A stretch of 64,000 nucleotides of DNA from Hydrogenophilus thiooxidans (GCF_019049855.1 NZ_JAHLSY010000004.1:86495-150494); one strand, 5' to 3'. Numbered from the stretch's first letter, positions 17,260-26,389 are shown. Notes: a model not told the origin generated them from the letters alone. Made by a program: numbers and translations.

Positions 17260-17457
17260 GTGGAACTCGAAATCTTGTACCTGTTGATCCCGCTTTCGCT
17301 GGTTTTGGTGGTGGTGATCGGGGTGGTCTTCTGGTGGGCGGTAAAACGCGGCCAGTTCGACGACCTCGAGGGGCCGGCCTACCAAATCCTTTTCGACGAG
17401 GAACCCACCAAACCGGAAAGCCGTCCAGACGCAGCGGCGCGCGAGACGAAAAAATGA
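17260..17457 (+). CDS. ccoS: cbb3-type oxidase assembly protein CcoS
   Basis: A 65-residue single-span membrane protein. The hydrophobic helix ILYLLIPLSLVLVVVIGVVFWWAV is followed by KRGQFDDLEGPAYQILFDEE, the hallmark of CcoS, which is needed to load cofactors into cytochrome cbb3. The GTG start follows GTGTGAG at the end of ccoI, so the two genes are translationally coupled. The C-terminal tail is longer and charged. Confidence 0.93.
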   Translation: MELEILYLLIPLSLVLVVVIGVVFWWAVKRGQFDDLEGPAYQILFDEEPTKPESRPDAAARETKK

Positions 17458-17464
17458 ACCTCTG

Positions 17465-17506
17465 TTGACCTGCGTCAAAGAACCGCAAAGGCGTTACGGA
17501 TATAAT
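17465..17506 (+). promoter_or_regulatory. FNR-type box and -10 of a candidate small RNA
   Basis: TTGACCTGCGTCAA (17465-17478) matches the FNR/Anr consensus TTGAT-N4-ATCAA at 8 of 10 positions, with symmetrical changes. TATAAT lies at 17501-17506. If transcription starts at about 17513, the box centre is at -41.5, the class II activator position. No good -35 is present, which fits activator dependence. Confidence 0.6.
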
Positions 17507-17512
17507 GTTTCT

Positions 17513-17595
17513 GCGGTTCGCGCAACGTGGCGGCCGTTGGGTTTCTTGTCTCTCTGTTGGGGTTGGGGGTGCGAACGATTCGCACCCTTTTTTTT
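17513..17595 (+). ncRNA. candidate FNR-activated small RNA
   Basis: Between ccoS and ccoN an FNR-type promoter is followed after about 55 bases by a perfect intrinsic terminator, predicting an RNA of about 83 nt. There is no usable start codon with a ribosome-binding site. The middle is pyrimidine-rich and probably single-stranded (TTTCTTGTCTCTCTGTTG at 17542-17559). The layout parallels FnrS of enterobacteria and the FNR-induced sRNAs of Neisseria, which repress genes not needed without oxygen. No sequence kinship is claimed. The rest of 17458-17756 holds the second FNR-type promoter for ccoN. Confidence 0.55.
17567..17595 (+). terminator. Rho-independent terminator of the FNR-linked small RNA
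   Basis: Perfect 9-bp stem GGGTGCGAA/TTCGCACCC with loop CGA and eight T residues. Confidence 0.88.
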
Positions 17596-17659
17596 ATCTG
17601 GAGTTTCAAATTCCCTGAAGGCAACACCCGAATCGCTTTGTTACAATCAGAACGCTTTG

Positions 17660-17700
17660 TTGATTTAGGTCAAAACTTCTTTTTGCAATCGGTGTATCCT
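17660..17700 (+). promoter_or_regulatory. FNR-type promoter of ccoNOQP
   Basis: TTGATTTAGGTCAA (17660-17673) matches the FNR/Anr consensus at 9 of 10 positions. The -10 element TATCCT is at 17695-17700. A start near 17708 puts the box centre at -41.5. This is the expected control of cbb3 oxidase by low oxygen, through the Fnr encoded at 25601-26389. Confidence 0.75.
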
Positions 17701-17756
17701 AATGGGTGGCGGCATTGACGCCGGTGTTTTGGGTATCTCTGGATAGGAGAGGTCTT

Positions 17757-19190
17757 ATGGAAGCGCAAACGACTTATAACTACAAAGTCGTGCGCCAGTT
17801 CGCCATCATGGCGGTGATCTGGGGCATCGTGGGGATGGCTGTGGGGGTGCTTATCGCCTCCCAGCTCGTTTGGCCGCAGCTCAACTTTACCGAGCTCGGT
17901 GAGTGGTTCCACTTCGGTCGCTTGCGGCCGTTGCACACCAACGCCGTGATCTTCGCTTTCGGCGGGTGTGCGCTTTTTGCTACGTCGTACTACGTGGTGC
18001 AGCGTACCTGCCATACGTCGCTTTTCGCGCCCGCGTTGGCCACCTTTACCTTCTGGGGCTGGCAAGTGGTCATTCTGCTTGCGGCGATCACTTTGCCGCT
18101 CGGGATCACCACAGGTAAGGAGTACGCCGAACTCGAATGGCCAATCGACATTCTAATCACGTTGATTTGGGTCGCGTACGCGATCGTCTTCTTTGGAACC
18201 ATTGCGAAGCGCAAGACCAGCCACATCTATGTCGCGAACTGGTTCTACGGCTCGTTCATCATCGCGGTGGCGCTTCTTCACATCGTCAATAGCGGCGAAA
18301 TGCCGGTGACGCTGTGGAAGTCCTATTCGCTCTACGCCGGAGCGGCAGACGCGATGGTGCAATGGTGGTATGGCCACAACGCGGTCGGCTTCTACCTCAC
18401 CGCGGCGTTCCTTGGGATGATGTACTACTTCGTTCCGAAACAGGCTGGACGCCCGGTCTATTCGTACCGTCTTTCGGTCGTCCACTTCTGGGCGCTCATC
18501 TTTACCTATATGTGGGCAGGGCCGCACCACCTCCACTACACGGCGCTACCGGACTGGACGCAGTCGCTTGGGATGATCTTCTCGCTGATTCTCCTTGCGC
18601 CCTCCTGGGGTGGGATGATCAACGGGATCATGACCCTTTCGGGTGTCTGGTACAAATTGCGTGACGACCCGATCCTCAAGTTCTTGATCGTCTCGCTCTC
18701 CTTCTACGGGATGAGCACGTTCGAAGGTCCGATGATGTCGGTGAAGACGGTGAATGCGCTCTCGCACTACACCGACTGGACCGTCGGTCACGTCCACTCC
18801 GGCGCGCTCGGTTGGGTGGGGATGGTCTCGATCGGTTCGCTCTACTACCTGATCCCACGGCTCTACGGCAAAACCGAAATGTGGTCGAAAGAGCTTGTGA
18901 CGCTCCACTTCTGGATCGCAACCATCGGGATCGTGCTCTACATCGCGTCGATGTGGATCTCCGGGGTGATGCAGGGGTTGATGTGGCGCGCCACGAACGC
19001 CGACGGGACGCTCACCTATGCGTTCATCGAGTCGGTGAAGGCTTCGTACCCCTTCTGGGCGATCCGCGCGCTCGGGGGTCTGCTCTACGTCTCTGGCATG
19101 GTGATCATGCTCTACAACGTGGTGAAGACGATTGCGGGCGCTCAGCCGGTGGAAGAACGCATCCTGCCAGCTCCTGCAGCAGCGCACTGA
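17757..19190 (+). CDS. ccoN: cbb3-type cytochrome c oxidase subunit I
   Basis: A 477-residue catalytic subunit with about 12 transmembrane helices. It carries the heme-copper ligands: His in [47 protein letters not shown] and [15 protein letters not shown]. It reduces oxygen to water with high affinity and pumps protons. ATG at 17757 follows AGGAGAGG and gives the standard [15 protein letters not shown] start. First gene of the ccoNOQP operon under the FNR-type promoter. Confidence 0.97.
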   Translation: MEAQTTYNYKVVRQFAIMAVIWGIVGMAVGVLIASQLVWPQLNFTELGEWFHFGRLRPLHTNAVIFAFGGCALFATSYYVVQRTCHTSLFAPALATFTFWGWQVVILLAAITLPLGITTGKEYAELEWPIDILITLIWVAYAIVFFGTIAKRKTSHIYVANWFYGSFIIAVALLHIVNSGEMPVTLWKSYSLYAGAADAMVQWWYGHNAVGFYLTAAFLGMMYYFVPKQAGRPVYSYRLSVVHFWALIFTYMWAGPHHLHYTALPDWTQSLGMIFSLILLAPSWGGMINGIMTLSGVWYKLRDDPILKFLIVSLSFYGMSTFEGPMMSVKTVNALSHYTDWTVGHVHSGALGWVGMVSIGSLYYLIPRLYGKTEMWSKELVTLHFWIATIGIVLYIASMWISGVMQGLMWRATNADGTLTYAFIESVKASYPFWAIRALGGLLYVSGMVIMLYNVVKTIAGAQPVEERILPAPAAAH

Positions 19191-19208
19191 TCGGTTGAGG
19201 AGAAAACC

Positions 19209-19850
19209 ATGGCTCATTCGAAACACGACATCATCGAGCGCAGTTTGCCGCTCCTGATCATCTTTACGTTGATCACGGTGAGTATCGGCGGGTTGGTTGA
19301 GATCGTACCGCTCTTCTTCCAGCACTCGACCACCAAGCCGATCGACCGCGACGGCAAACCGCTCGACGTCAAACCGTACGACGCGTTGCGGCTCACCGGA
19401 CGCGATATCTATATCCGTGAAGGGTGCTACAACTGCCATTCGCAGATGGTGCGCCCGTTCCGTGCGGAAACCGAGCGGTATGGCCACTATTCGGTTGCAG
19501 GCGAATACATCTACGACCGTCCGTTCCAATGGGGTTCGAAGCGGACGGGGCCAGACCTGCACCGTGTGGGCGGACGCTATTCGGATGAGTGGCACCGCGC
19601 GCACCTCAACAACCCGCGGGACGTCGTGCCTGAGTCGAACATGCCGGCATTCCCGTGGCTGAACCGCCCGATCAAGCAGAGCGACATCGATGCGATCCAA
19701 GCAAAAATGCGGGCGCTGCAAAAGCTCGGGCACCCTTACACGGAAGAGGAGATTGCCAACGCGCCGAAGATGCTCGAAGGCAAGAGCGAAATGGACGCGG
19801 TGATCGCCTACCTCCAAGGGTTGGGTCGGGCGCTCTCCAATTTCCAGTGA
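19209..19850 (+). CDS. ccoO: cbb3-type cytochrome c oxidase subunit II (monoheme)
   Basis: A 213-residue membrane-anchored cytochrome c. One N-terminal helix ([26 protein letters not shown]) is followed by the heme motif CYNCHSQM and the family block [40 protein letters not shown], here in full agreement with CcoO; the methionine in SNMPAF is the axial ligand. It starts 18 bases after ccoN. Confidence 0.97.
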   Translation: MAHSKHDIIERSLPLLIIFTLITVSIGGLVEIVPLFFQHSTTKPIDRDGKPLDVKPYDALRLTGRDIYIREGCYNCHSQMVRPFRAETERYGHYSVAGEYIYDRPFQWGSKRTGPDLHRVGGRYSDEWHRAHLNNPRDVVPESNMPAFPWLNRPIKQSDIDAIQAKMRALQKLGHPYTEEEIANAPKMLEGKSEMDAVIAYLQGLGRALSNFQ

Positions 19851-19875
19851 CGGCGATGAGGTAAGGGGCTGAGCG

Positions 19876-20052
19876 ATGGATCTCAACGATTGGCGTGCGT
19901 TGGAAACGGTGTTGGCGTTCGTCTGTTTCTTGGCGATCGTCGCGTGGGCCTATAGCAGCCGCGCCAAAAAGGGGTTCGACGAAGCGGCTCAGATCCCTTT
20001 CCTCGACGAACCGGGTGAACGTCATAACGAGAGAGGATCGAATCATGGCTGA
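19876..20052 (+). CDS. ccoQ: cbb3-type oxidase subunit CcoQ
   Basis: A 58-residue single-span protein, MDLNDWRALETVLAFVCF then LAIVAWAYSSRAKKGFDEAA and a PFLD motif, as in the small stabilising subunit CcoQ/FixQ. It lies in the normal place between ccoO and ccoP. Its last 8 bases overlap the start of ccoP. It is easily missed because of its size. Confidence 0.92.
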   Translation: MDLNDWRALETVLAFVCFLAIVAWAYSSRAKKGFDEAAQIPFLDEPGERHNERGSNHG

Positions 20053-20938
20053 TTTCATCAGTCCCTTCTGGGATCTGTACGTAAAGGTGCTGGTTGCGCT
20101 GTCGCTTCTCTTCTGCGTCTTCGTGATCGCAATGAACATGCGCGCCACTGGCAAAGTAGGGGAATTGCAGCCCCATAGCTGGGACGAAAACCTGCAAGAG
20201 TGGAACAATCCACTGCCGCGCTGGTGGATGTACCTCTTCTGGTTGACGGTGCTCTTTGGGATTGCGTACCTCGTGATCTACCCGGGCTTTGGCAGCTTCA
20301 AAGGAATCGCGGGGTGGAGTTCCGTTGGCCAGTGGGAAAAAGAGATGAAGGCGGCGGATGAAAAGTATGGCCCGCTCTATGCCAAATACCGCAATATGGA
20401 TGTCAAAGCCATTGCGGCCGATCCGGAAGCGATGGGGATGGGCAAGCGCCTCTTTCAAACCTACTGCATGCAGTGCCATGGTGCTGACGCACATGGAGCC
20501 AAGGGCTTTCCCAATCTCACCGACAAAGACTGGTTGGGCGGCGACGGCTCTCCCGATTACATCAAGGCGACCATCACCAATGGCCGTATGGGGGTGATGC
20601 CGCCGTTCCCGCAGTTGGGTGAGGAGGGGGCAAAGAGTGTCGCCCATTATGTCCGCTCCCTCTCGGGGCTTGCCCACGACGCAACCCGTGCGCAACAAGG
20701 GGCGAAACTCTTTGCCGAGAACTGCGCTGCCTGTCATGGCCCCGACGGTAAAGGGAATCCTCTGGTTGGGGCACCTAACCTGACCGATAATGTCTGGCTC
20801 TACAGCTCGTCCGAAGCGCAGATCATGAGCAACGTGATGAACGGTCTGAACAACCGGATGCCGGCTTTCGGCGAGTTCCTCGGGCAAGACAAAGTCCACC
20901 TCTTGACGGCGTACGTCTGGAGCCTCAGCAACAAGTGA
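20045..20938 (+). CDS. ccoP: cbb3-type cytochrome c oxidase subunit III (diheme)
   Basis: A 297-residue protein with two N-terminal membrane helices (FCVFVIAMNM region and LFWLTVLFGIAYLVIYPGFG) and two c-type heme domains, with CMQCHGADAHG and CAACHGPDGKG. Met ligands are in MGVMPPF and NNRMPAF. It delivers electrons from soluble cytochromes to CcoO/CcoN. The ATG overlaps ccoQ. Confidence 0.97.
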   Translation: MADFISPFWDLYVKVLVALSLLFCVFVIAMNMRATGKVGELQPHSWDENLQEWNNPLPRWWMYLFWLTVLFGIAYLVIYPGFGSFKGIAGWSSVGQWEKEMKAADEKYGPLYAKYRNMDVKAIAADPEAMGMGKRLFQTYCMQCHGADAHGAKGFPNLTDKDWLGGDGSPDYIKATITNGRMGVMPPFPQLGEEGAKSVAHYVRSLSGLAHDATRAQQGAKLFAENCAACHGPDGKGNPLVGAPNLTDNVWLYSSSEAQIMSNVMNGLNNRMPAFGEFLGQDKVHLLTAYVWSLSNK

Positions 20939-20946
20939 TTCTGCGT

Positions 20947-20968
20947 GGCGCTGCCTTCGGGCAGCGCC
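20947..20968 (+). other. stable UUCG hairpin between ccoP and ccoG
   Basis: Perfect 9-bp stem GGCGCTGCC/GGCAGCGCC closed by a TTCG tetraloop, 9 bases after the ccoP stop. There is no T run, so it is more likely an mRNA 3' stabiliser or partial terminator than a full intrinsic terminator. Confidence 0.6.
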
Positions 20969-21050
20969 CGTCGGTGCATTGTTTCCAACCCCGTGGATTT
21001 ACTGCGAAAGCGGTCGCAGTCTGAGAAAATAAGTAAAGAAGGAAATGGTG

Positions 21051-22565
21051 ATGGTTACGGAAACGGAAAACCAGCAAACCGGGGAGTCTCGCTCGACCTC
21101 AGGTGAAGCCTCCTCCGCGCAAGCAGGCGCGCCGGTTGCTTCTCACTCGCAAGCCACGCGTAACCCATCGCGTGCACAGCTCGAAAACGAAGAGCAATCG
21201 CTCTACACGAAACGCAAAAAGCTCTATGTGCGGTCCACGAGCGGTACGTTCCAAAATTGGCGGTGGTTCTTTGTTTTTCTCACCCAAGCGATCTTCTATG
21301 GTTTGCCGTGGCTAGACTGGAATGGCCGTCAGGCGGTGCTCTTTCACCTGGTCGAACGGAAGTTTTACCTTTTTGGATGGGTCTTCTGGCCGCAAGACGT
21401 CTTCTTTTTGGCCATTATCTTGATTCTCTCGGCGTACGCGCTTTTCTTCTTCACGACGATCGCCGGGCGGCTCTGGTGCGGCTACACCTGTCCTCAGACG
21501 GTCTACACCGAGATTTTCATGTGGTTCGAAGAGAGAATCGAAGGGGACCACATCAAGCGGCGCAAACTCGACCAGGCTCCATGGAACGCGGAAAAGGTTT
21601 TGCGGCGTGGCGGAAAATATCTGGTGTGGATTCTCTTTTCGTTATGGACGGGCTTTACGCTCGTGATGTACTTCACCCCGCGCGAAGAGCTGCTAGCCGA
21701 GTTGGCAACCCTCAGCTTTGGGCCGTGGGAGTGGTTCTGGATCTTTTTCTACGCCGGTTTTACCTATTTGCTTGCGGGCGTCTTGCGGGAACAGGTCTGT
21801 AAATACATGTGTCCGTACGCTCGCTTCCAGGGGGTGATGTTCGATCCGGATACGCTGATCATCACCTATGATGATGAGCGGGGTGAGCCGCGGGGACCGC
21901 GGAAAAAGGGGATCGATCCGCGATCGGTTGGCAAGGGAGATTGCATCGACTGTGGCATTTGCGTCCAGGTTTGCCCCACTGGGATCGATATCCGCAATGG
22001 GTTGCAATATGAGTGCATTGGGTGTGCCGCGTGCATCGACGCGTGCAACGAGGTGATGGATAAGATGGGGTATCCCCGTGGCTTGATTCGGTACAGTACG
22101 GAAAACGCGATGCTCCACCACTGGAGCCGGGAGCAGGCGTGGCGTCGGGTGTTGCGGCCCCGGGTGCTGGTTTATGGCGTTCTGCTTGCGCTCTTTACCG
22201 GTGTGCTCCTTTATAAAATTGCGACCCGTCCGGATGTGCGCGTCGATGTGCTCCGCGACCGCGCGGCGCTTTCGCGCGAGTTGCCGGGCGGCTGGATCGA
22301 GAATGTCTATACGCTGCGGTTGATGAACATGGCGGAGCGGCCACGGCAGTACGCGATCTCAGTGAGTGGGATTCCTGGGCTACGTTTAGAGGGTCCCGAA
22401 TCGATCGCAATGCCTGCTGCGACCACGGAATCGGTCGTCGTCTCGGTGCAAGCGCCTGCGCAAGCGGTGAAACCGGGGCGTTACGACATCGAGTTCGAGA
22501 TTCGGGTTGCCGACGAACCCGAAAATGTCACGCGTGAGCATGCAACCTTCTTGGTGACGGAGTAA
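21051..22565 (+). CDS. ccoG: cytochrome c oxidase accessory protein CcoG (polyferredoxin)
   Basis: A 504-residue membrane protein with four or five transmembrane helices and ferredoxin-type clusters. The membrane part has GRLWCGYTCPQTVYTEIF and EQVCKYMCPYARFQ. The soluble part has GDCIDCGICVQVCPTGIDIR and ECIGCAACIDACNEVM, two 4Fe-4S sets. A C-terminal Ig-like FixG domain follows. CcoG reduces copper for delivery to cbb3 oxidase. ATG at 21051 is favoured over 21045, which is only a base or two from AAGGA. Confidence 0.93.
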   Translation: MVTETENQQTGESRSTSGEASSAQAGAPVASHSQATRNPSRAQLENEEQSLYTKRKKLYVRSTSGTFQNWRWFFVFLTQAIFYGLPWLDWNGRQAVLFHLVERKFYLFGWVFWPQDVFFLAIILILSAYALFFFTTIAGRLWCGYTCPQTVYTEIFMWFEERIEGDHIKRRKLDQAPWNAEKVLRRGGKYLVWILFSLWTGFTLVMYFTPREELLAELATLSFGPWEWFWIFFYAGFTYLLAGVLREQVCKYMCPYARFQGVMFDPDTLIITYDDERGEPRGPRKKGIDPRSVGKGDCIDCGICVQVCPTGIDIRNGLQYECIGCAACIDACNEVMDKMGYPRGLIRYSTENAMLHHWSREQAWRRVLRPRVLVYGVLLALFTGVLLYKIATRPDVRVDVLRDRAALSRELPGGWIENVYTLRLMNMAERPRQYAISVSGIPGLRLEGPESIAMPAATTESVVVSVQAPAQAVKPGRYDIEFEIRVADEPENVTREHATFLVTE

Positions 22566-22572
22566 CGCAGGA

Positions 22573-23088
22573 ATGGACCGTCCGGAGACCAACCCAACGC
22601 CTTGGTACAAGCAACGGTGGCCGTGGTTGCTGATGGCGCCGCCGCTTGTGGCTGTGGTCGCGGGTTTTTACACCTTGAAATTGGCGATTCAGAGCTGGGA
22701 TGGGTTGGTGTCGGACGATTACTACAAAGAAGGGTTGGCGATTCAACAGCGGATCGATCGTACTGCAAAAGCGGCTGAACTGGGTCTTGCCGCGTGGGTG
22801 CAATGGAACGATGGGCGTTTAACCCTATGGTTCGACCCGGCGCGTCTCAAAATCGATCCGCCGCATCTCATTACCGTGCGTTTCGTTCATCCGACGCAGA
22901 GCGGGAAAGACCAGCAGCTCAACCTGGTGCTCGATCAGGGACGCTACTGGGCCCCGCTCGCGTTGCCGACGATGGGGCGTTGGAACGTGGTCATCGAAGA
23001 CGAGTCCCGCCAGTGGCGACTGAGCGGAACCATTGTTGTCCCGACAGAGAGAGAGGAACTCATCCAACCCATTGTTCCCAATGAGTAA
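22573..23088 (+). CDS. ccoH: FixH/CcoH family protein
   Basis: A 171-residue protein with one N-terminal helix (WPWLLMAPPLVAVVAGFYTLKLAI) and the family sequence SWDGLVSDDYYKEGLAIQQRIDR, in which the YYKxG motif is diagnostic of FixH. It helps assemble or stabilise cytochrome cbb3. It starts 7 bases after ccoG. Confidence 0.92.
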   Translation: MDRPETNPTPWYKQRWPWLLMAPPLVAVVAGFYTLKLAIQSWDGLVSDDYYKEGLAIQQRIDRTAKAAELGLAAWVQWNDGRLTLWFDPARLKIDPPHLITVRFVHPTQSGKDQQLNLVLDQGRYWAPLALPTMGRWNVVIEDESRQWRLSGTIVVPTEREELIQPIVPNE

Positions 23089-23099
23089 AGGAGGGCATC

Positions 23100-23237
23100 A
23101 TGTCTGACGTACTGCGGGAGTTCTTCACCACCGATATCGGGTTGTTGAGCCTCTTTACGATAAGTTTTGTAATTGTGATGGCGAGCTTCATCTACCGCTT
23201 CGTCAAGCGGCATATGAACGACAAGCCGGAAGCGTAA
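23100..23237 (+). CDS. DUF3149 small membrane protein
   Basis: A 45-residue peptide, LREFFTTDIGLLSLFTIS then FVIVMASFIYRFVKRHM, with one transmembrane helix and a basic end. The TDxGLxSLxxI pattern fits DUF3149, small proteins commonly found after ccoG/ccoH in betaproteobacteria. It starts after AAAGGAGG (23086-23093) and is the last gene before a strong terminator, so it belongs to the oxidase transcript. Function unknown. Confidence 0.8.
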   Translation: MSDVLREFFTTDIGLLSLFTISFVIVMASFIYRFVKRHMNDKPEA

Positions 23238-23271
23238 CGAAGGACAGCCGAATCACGAACCGTGTGCCGAT

Positions 23272-23307
23272 AAGGCCTTCCTCGCTTGACGAGGAAGGCC
23301 TTATTTT
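23272..23307. terminator. intrinsic terminator between the oxidase operon and uspA
   Basis: Perfect 13-bp stem AAGGCCTTCCTCG/CGAGGAAGGCCTT with a 5-base loop, followed by ATTTT rightward. It sits between convergent genes and may serve both directions. Confidence 0.85.
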
Positions 23308-23335
23308 CGATCGGAACAACGCAATCTGCTGCCAG

Positions 23336-23779
23336 TTAGCGATAGACCAGAACCGGCAGTTTGGTGTGCGAGAGGACCTTATTGGTGACGCTCCCGAGGA
23401 GCAGTCGGGCGATGCCACTGCGGCCGTGGGACGCGATGAAAATGAGATCGCAACCGTGCCGTTCCGCTGCGTCGATGATTGCGTCAGCGGGAGCGTCGCT
23501 CACCACGGTATCGCTATCTGCTTCGACTCCGGCCTCGCTGGCCTTTTCTTTCGCTGCGTTGAGGATGGTATGGGCTTCTTCCTGAGCGGCTTTGCGGAAC
23601 TGTTCCGGTGTCGTGGGATCGATCAGCGCCCCCTCGCCATAGACCGGAAGGGGGAAATCGGGTTGGGCATAGAAAAAGGTGATGCGGGCGTTGAGGGCTT
23701 TTGCGAACGCCACCGCTCGTTCGACCGCAGCGAGCGAAAGTTCGGAACCATCGGTGGGGACGAGAAGATGGCGAAACAT
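23336..23779 (-). CDS. universal stress protein UspA family
   Basis: A 147-residue single-domain Usp. It begins MFRHLLVPTDGSELSLAAV with the Asp of the ATP-binding pocket, and ends with the nucleotide-binding GxxGxxxxxxGSVxxxxxxxxxxPVL pattern seen as ASHGRSGIARLLLGSVTNKV and KLPVLVYR. The start is the ATG preceded by GGAAGGAGCC. A TATAAT lies at 23814-23819 (complement). It is divergent from phaC and converges with the cbb3 operon. Usp proteins next to oxygen-regulated genes often act in low-oxygen survival. Confidence 0.9.
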   Translation of the reverse strand: MFRHLLVPTDGSELSLAAVERAVAFAKALNARITFFYAQPDFPLPVYGEGALIDPTTPEQFRKAAQEEAHTILNAAKEKASEAGVEADSDTVVSDAPADAIIDAAERHGCDLIFIASHGRSGIARLLLGSVTNKVLSHTKLPVLVYR

Positions 23780-23850
23780 GGCAAGGCTCCTTCCATTTGT
23801 GTTAGATTGAGCCATTATAGCCGAATGGTGAAAAGGGAAAGGGGAGTGTC

Positions 23851-25563
23851 GTGAAAATGCTCCAGTCGACGCCAGAAAAGATGGCCGAGGTGCTTCACCA
23901 GATGGCGGAGGAGAGTTGGGATCCGATCGGAATGAGCGCGCCGCTTTTGCATGCGCTCTTTGCGTGGGGTGCGCACCCACTCGAAGCGAGCGCGTTATGG
24001 TGGCGCGCTGCCGAAGATGGTGCGCGCTGGCAGCAGTTCGTATGGCAGCGTGCGCTGGGCGAAACGAATTCGCCCGTACCGTTTCCGCCGGTGGCCGATG
24101 ACGCCCGCTGGGATCATCCGGCGTGGCAGGTTCATCCATTCTGGGCCGGTTGGCAGCAAGCCTATTTGGGTGCGACGCGTCTCATTCAGGATGCACTCTA
24201 CGCCACGCCTGGACTGAGCGAAAAGGAGCGCCGCCGTGCGGCGTTCTGGCATCGCACCTTTGCCAACGCGCTGGCGCCGACGAACTTTTTCTGGAGCAAC
24301 CCAGAGGCGCAACGCCGCGCATTGGCAAGTGGCGGCGCATCGCTGTGGCAGGGGGTGAAGAACTTCTGGGCCGATCTCGCCGCGGGACAGGTGCGGATGT
24401 CCCGTACCGACGATTTCCGTGTCGGCGAGAATCTGGCGACCACCCCGGGGCAGGTGGTGGCTCGCACCGCGTTGGTCGAGGTGATCCGCTACCATCCGAC
24501 AACGCCCAACCAATACGCGCGGCCGATCGTGATCGTCCCGCCGTGGATCAACAAGTTTTACATCCTCGATTTGACGCCGGAAAAAAGCCTGGTGCGCTTT
24601 TTGCGCGATGCGGGTTTCGACCTCTTCATCATCAGTTGGCGAAACCCCACTGCCGAAATGGCGGCAACCACTTTCGAGGATTATTTGCGCTTGGGGATCG
24701 ATTTTGCGGTGGAGACGGCGCGGACCTTGAGTGGCAGCGATAAGGTTCAGGCGGTCGGTTATTGCCTGGGGGGAACGGCGCTGGCCAGTTACGCGGCCGC
24801 AAAAGGGGTAGAGCCGGGAAGCGAAACGCCCCTTGCCAGCGTGACGTTCTTCACGACACTGGTTGATTTTTCCGCACCAGGGGATATCGAGGTGTTCGTC
24901 GATCCCGGAACCGTGCGCTATCTGTGCCACAAGATGCGGCTTACGGGGTATCTCGACGGGGCGGAGATGGCGGCTGCGTTTCGGTTGTTGCGCGCCAATT
25001 CCCTGATTTGGTATTACGTTGTGCATGGGTGGCTCTATGGCGAAGAGCCGCAGCCATTTGACGTGCTCTATTGGAACATGGATACCACACGGATGCCCGC
25101 CGCGATGCACTGCTGGTATCTGCGCGAACTCTACCTGAAGAATCGCCTGATTCAGCCCGGTGCTTTGCAGTTGATGGGGCAGCCGATCGACCTACGGGCG
25201 ATCACCGTACCGGTCTATGCCGTGGGTGCGGAAGACGATCACATCGCGCCGTGGCGACAGACTTATCAGTTACTCAAACACGTGCGTGGCCCCAAACGGT
25301 ACGTCTTGTCGAATTCGGGGCATATCCTCGGTATCGTGAACCCGCCCAAGGATCCGCCCAAGCGCCATTACCGGGCGAGCGACTTCGCTTCGCTCGTGCC
25401 AAAGGCCGAGGAGTGGTTTGCGGCGACCGACCCCCAGCCCAACAGTTGGTGGCCCGACTGGGTGGATTGGTTACGGCGCGAAGCTGGGGCGACGAAAGCG
25501 GCATCGACTCCGGAAAAGTGGCCCAATCTGGGCGCAGCGCCAGGGCGGTACGTCCATGAGTGA
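23851..25563 (+). CDS. phaC: class I poly(3-hydroxyalkanoate) synthase
   Basis: A 570-residue enzyme that polymerises hydroxyacyl-CoAs into storage polyester. It has an alpha/beta-hydrolase core with the lipase-like box GYCLGG and nucleophile Cys305, the catalytic Asp in AEDDHIAPW and His in SNSGHILGIVNPP. The N-terminal PhaC domain is present (NPEAQRRALASGGASLWQGVKNFWAD). Length fits class I. It starts with GTG after AAGGGGAG. No phaA, phaB or phasin gene is adjacent. Confidence 0.95.
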   Translation: MKMLQSTPEKMAEVLHQMAEESWDPIGMSAPLLHALFAWGAHPLEASALWWRAAEDGARWQQFVWQRALGETNSPVPFPPVADDARWDHPAWQVHPFWAGWQQAYLGATRLIQDALYATPGLSEKERRRAAFWHRTFANALAPTNFFWSNPEAQRRALASGGASLWQGVKNFWADLAAGQVRMSRTDDFRVGENLATTPGQVVARTALVEVIRYHPTTPNQYARPIVIVPPWINKFYILDLTPEKSLVRFLRDAGFDLFIISWRNPTAEMAATTFEDYLRLGIDFAVETARTLSGSDKVQAVGYCLGGTALASYAAAKGVEPGSETPLASVTFFTTLVDFSAPGDIEVFVDPGTVRYLCHKMRLTGYLDGAEMAAAFRLLRANSLIWYYVVHGWLYGEEPQPFDVLYWNMDTTRMPAAMHCWYLRELYLKNRLIQPGALQLMGQPIDLRAITVPVYAVGAEDDHIAPWRQTYQLLKHVRGPKRYVLSNSGHILGIVNPPKDPPKRHYRASDFASLVPKAEEWFAATDPQPNSWWPDWVDWLRREAGATKAASTPEKWPNLGAAPGRYVHE

Positions 25564-25600
25564 CACGGTACTTGTTCCTGACGGGCGCGCGCTTCTTCCC

Positions 25601-26389
25601 TTAGGGCGCGGTGGCGTTTGCCGGATCGGTACGTTCGGGATAGAGGAGTTGCCGTAACCCTTCACGGTTCAGCAGTGCGATTTCGCGGCGATCGACGCGG
25701 AGATAGCCCGCTTCTTGAAACGCGGAAAGGGTGCGCGAGACGGTCTCCAGTTTGAGCCCAAGGTACGAGCCGATCTCTTCGCGGGTCATCCGCAGGCGAA
25801 ACTGGTTTGGGGAGAAGCCGCGGGTAGCAAAGCGCTGCGAGAGGTTGAGCAGAAACGCCGCCAGTCGCTCTTCGGCGCGCATCGATCCCAAGAGCGTCAT
25901 TACCCCTTGTTCGCGGACGATTTCGCGCGACAGCACTTTATGGAACTGGGTCATCAACGCGGGAATCTCTTGGGCGAGCGCTTCGAGCTGCGCGTATTCG
26001 ATCACGCAGACTTCGCTGTCTTCGAGCGCAATCGCTGTGACCGCGTGGCGTCCGCTGCCGATGCCGTCGAGCCCGAGGAGCTCTCCGGTCATTTGAAACC
26101 CAGTGACTTGTTCGCGACCGTCTGTGAGGGTGAGGACGGTTTTGAACGAGCCGAGGCGCACCGCATAGAGCGCTTCGAATGGCGCTTGACTTTCGAAGAG
26201 TGCCTGGTGGCGTTTCACCCGCTTGCGAACCGAGACCAAGGTGTCGAGCTTTTTGAGGTCGTTTGCGGGTAGCCCGACGGGTAGGCAGAGCTCGACGAGG
26301 TTACATTGCGCGCAGGCGATGCGCAACTGTTCGGGTAGCGCCGCGGGTCGCATCGCGTTCTCCAGGGGTTGGGGTTTTTGGCCGCTCAT
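25601..26389 (-). CDS. fnr: Fnr/Anr-type oxygen-sensing transcription regulator
   Basis: A 262-residue Crp/Fnr-family protein with the four cysteines that bind the oxygen-labile [4Fe-4S] cluster: Cys26, Cys29 and Cys35 near the N-terminus, and Cys128 in SEVCVIEY. The cyclic-nucleotide-like barrel includes GSFKTVLTLTDGREQVTGF and GELLGLDGIG. The helix-turn-helix has EEIGSYLGLKLETVSRTL, whose ExxSR recognition residues read TTGAT half-sites. It is divergent from hemN, and an FNR-type box abuts its start codon, so autoregulation is likely. It should control ccoNOQP, hemN and the candidate sRNA. Confidence 0.94.
   Translation of the reverse strand: MSGQKPQPLENAMRPAALPEQLRIACAQCNLVELCLPVGLPANDLKKLDTLVSVRKRVKRHQALFESQAPFEALYAVRLGSFKTVLTLTDGREQVTGFQMTGELLGLDGIGSGRHAVTAIALEDSEVCVIEYAQLEALAQEIPALMTQFHKVLSREIVREQGVMTLLGSMRAEERLAAFLLNLSQRFATRGFSPNQFRLRMTREEIGSYLGLKLETVSRTLSAFQEAGYLRVDRREIALLNREGLRQLLYPERTDPANATAP

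Noticed and set aside
18546..19886. 446-codon frame antisense to ccoN/ccoO
   Set aside because: Shadow of conserved oxidase genes.
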